Shown here: piece after piece, positions 5,721 to 6,804 of the stretch
Position numbering within the stretch: the stretch's first letter is position 1
Layout of the letters: every line of letters begins with the position of its first letter
Assembly: GCA_004297235.1 (NCBI GenBank)
Contig: SCUR01000301.1
Location: 1-6,804, forward strand
Source of the DNA: Candidatus Manganitrophaceae bacterium
GTDB taxonomy: Bacteria > Nitrospirota > Nitrospiria > SBBL01 > Manganitrophaceae
Length of the DNA: 6,804 nucleotides
Direction: 5' to 3'
Translations under genes and position numbers: made by a program
Notes under the pieces: generated by a model
What the model was told of the DNA's origin: nothing
The model's database searches: none
What the model saw: only the letters and a program-made list of their open reading frames with translations

Positions 5721-6804
5721 ACGTATCTTGCGAGGCGGGTTTGAAGATGCCGAAACAGCTTGTGTATCCGTGTAAAAAGGTGGTTCCCCCGACGGCTCCG
5801 ATTTCACCGTTGCAGAAGAACCCTCCGAGCGGAAGAGGACCGACACGGGCGTGAAACAGCTCGCTGTCGTGATTGGGTTTTCCGTATAAATGCTCGCCGC
5901 GACCGAGACAGGAGAAGAGGAGGGCTCCTCGCGCCGATCTGGCCTTCCCTTCCATTAGGTACTCCGTTAGGTACCACGTCAGGTCTTCCGTCGAGGTTTC
6001 GGCGTCCCGTAGATGAAACTGGACCATCTGCCCTTCACGAAGGAGCGCTCCGACCGCCAGACTTCCTGTCTTTGAATCCATCCCGATCAAGTTCCGGATC
6101 AGGAAATCTCCCCTCATCAACGTTTCTTTGAAGGGTGTCATCGCGAGTCCAAGGAAAAGAGAGTGCTGCATCAGTCGTTGGTCTTCTTCGCTCAATTGCT
6201 CATAGAGTTCTTGAAGCACCTCGACAGGAGGCTTGTGGTCCAGCGCAATGAGGAGATTTCGGTTGCACTTCGTAATCGGAAGCGGGGTGCCGATCGGTCG
6301 GCAGCCTTGCGCTACGAGGGTATCCATCGCGATGTTCCCGCAGAGCGCAACACCGACAAAGCCGGAAGGGTGGACTTTCCGATTTAGGAAAAGCGCATTT
6401 TGTCCTTCGCCGCTTCCGCCGCTGGCCAAGCCGCCGATTTTCGTTGCATTCGGATACGCAAAATCGAGTCCAATTAAACCTTTTTCCACATCGAACGAGA
6501 ATGGATCGGCGAAGAGGATGAAATGCGGCTTTCGATCGGTCTGAATTTGAAAACACTCCTGCCACTTTTTGGGGCTTGCATCGAGATCGGGGAGGTCTGT
6601 GGAGTCAAGATGGAAAGAGGCGACCTCGACTCCGGGAAGACGGGCGGCGGTCAGCGCAATGGCCGGACGATGTTCCACCTCCTTTCCCCCGCCGATAATT
6701 CCACCTCCCGAACAGCCGACGACGGTTTCGCAACGCAGCGATTTGTTGATCGTTTCGAGGATCTCTTGATAGCGCTGTTGAAAGTGAGGCGAAATGAAGA
6801 GAAA
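5710..6804 (-). CDS. FIST-domain sensory protein, 5' end off the window
   Basis: FIST_N plus FIST_C protein, a proposed small-ligand-sensing module (name: F-box and intracellular signal transduction). 364 residues are visible, numbered from the codon at 6804. The N-terminal half begins FLFISPHF (1-8), a family-typical strand, followed by VVGCSGGGIIGGG (28-40), the hallmark Gly-rich motif. The C-terminal half carries LLFSCLGRGEHLYG (295-308) and GGFFCNGEIGAVGG (327-340), both FIST_C signatures, followed by the Thr-containing LHGYTS (344-349). The GTG at 6678 is not the start: the frame is open to the right edge and encodes conserved FIST_N sequence. Probably about 30-50 N-terminal residues are missing. 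No kinase, GGDEF or methyl-accepting output domain follows FIST_C, so it is stand-alone at its C-terminus; an N-terminal fusion cannot be excluded. It converges on slp with an 11-nt overlap. Confidence 0.9.
   Translation of the reverse strand, partial: FLFISPHFQQRYQEILETINKSLRCETVVGCSGGGIIGGGKEVEHRPAIALTAARLPGVEVASFHLDSTDLPDLDASPKKWQECFQIQTDRKPHFILFADPFSFDVEKGLIGLDFAYPNATKIGGLASGGSGEGQNALFLNRKVHPSGFVGVALCGNIAMDTLVAQGCRPIGTPLPITKCNRNLLIALDHKPPVEVLQELYEQLSEEDQRLMQHSLFLGLAMTPFKETLMRGDFLIRNLIGMDSKTGSLAVGALLREGQMVQFHLRDAETSTEDLTWYLTEYLMEGKARSARGALLFSCLGRGEHLYGKPNHDSELFHARVGPLPLGGFFCNGEIGAVGGTTFLHGYTSCFGIFKPASQDTSSG

Noticed and set aside
5760..6544. Several + strand open frames (5760-6131, 6163-6387, 6233-6544) opposite the FIST gene
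   Set aside because: The - strand frame carries clear FIST signatures over the entire region; the + frames are Arg/Ser-rich shadows with no motif.
6676..6678. GTG as the start of the FIST protein
   Set aside because: The frame stays open to the window edge and the upstream codons encode the conserved FIST_N Gly-rich motif, so the gene begins off the window.

Overview
The window is a fragment of a diderm (Gram-negative) bacterial genome, moderately GC-rich and densely coded. Its first 13 bases are not genomic: they match the 3' end of an Illumina adapter. The sequence is therefore a contig end, and its first gene is cut by the assembly. The last gene runs off the right edge. The type IV pilus / type II secretion genes, the membrane c-type cytochrome and the Slp lipoprotein all imply a respiring bacterium with an outer membrane. 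Style and gene mix would suit an environmental lineage such as Nitrospirota or a relative, but nothing here proves the taxon.

Left to right on the + strand: a 5'-truncated PilB/GspE assembly ATPase (to 1617); a 140-bp spacer filled by a GTGAGG-based inverted repeat that can form a long hairpin; then a tight cluster (1758-4948) of pilM, pilN, pilO and a pilP/gspC-like gene, followed by a membrane-anchored monoheme cytochrome c. Spacings within the cluster are 4 nt, a 4-nt ATGA overlap, 36 nt, and another ATGA overlap. PilM, N, O and P form the inner-membrane alignment platform of a type IV pilus or related machine, and the ATPase powers pilin polymerisation. The secretin gene (pilQ), which usually follows pilP, is absent; a cytochrome c stands in its place.

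A 250-bp spacer (4949-5198) follows. It has no convincing gene, but holds a small hairpin, an AT-rich candidate promoter and short inverted and direct repeats. It precedes a lone gene for an Slp-family outer-membrane lipoprotein (5199-5720). Facing it, with an 11-nt tail-to-tail overlap, is a 5'-truncated FIST-domain sensory protein on the - strand (5710 to the right edge).

The points most worth following up are the cytochrome translationally coupled to the pilus platform, a PilM whose actin-like nucleotide-binding motifs look degraded, a PilP that is membrane-anchored like GspC rather than a lipoprotein, and the palindromic repeat wedged between pilB and pilM.
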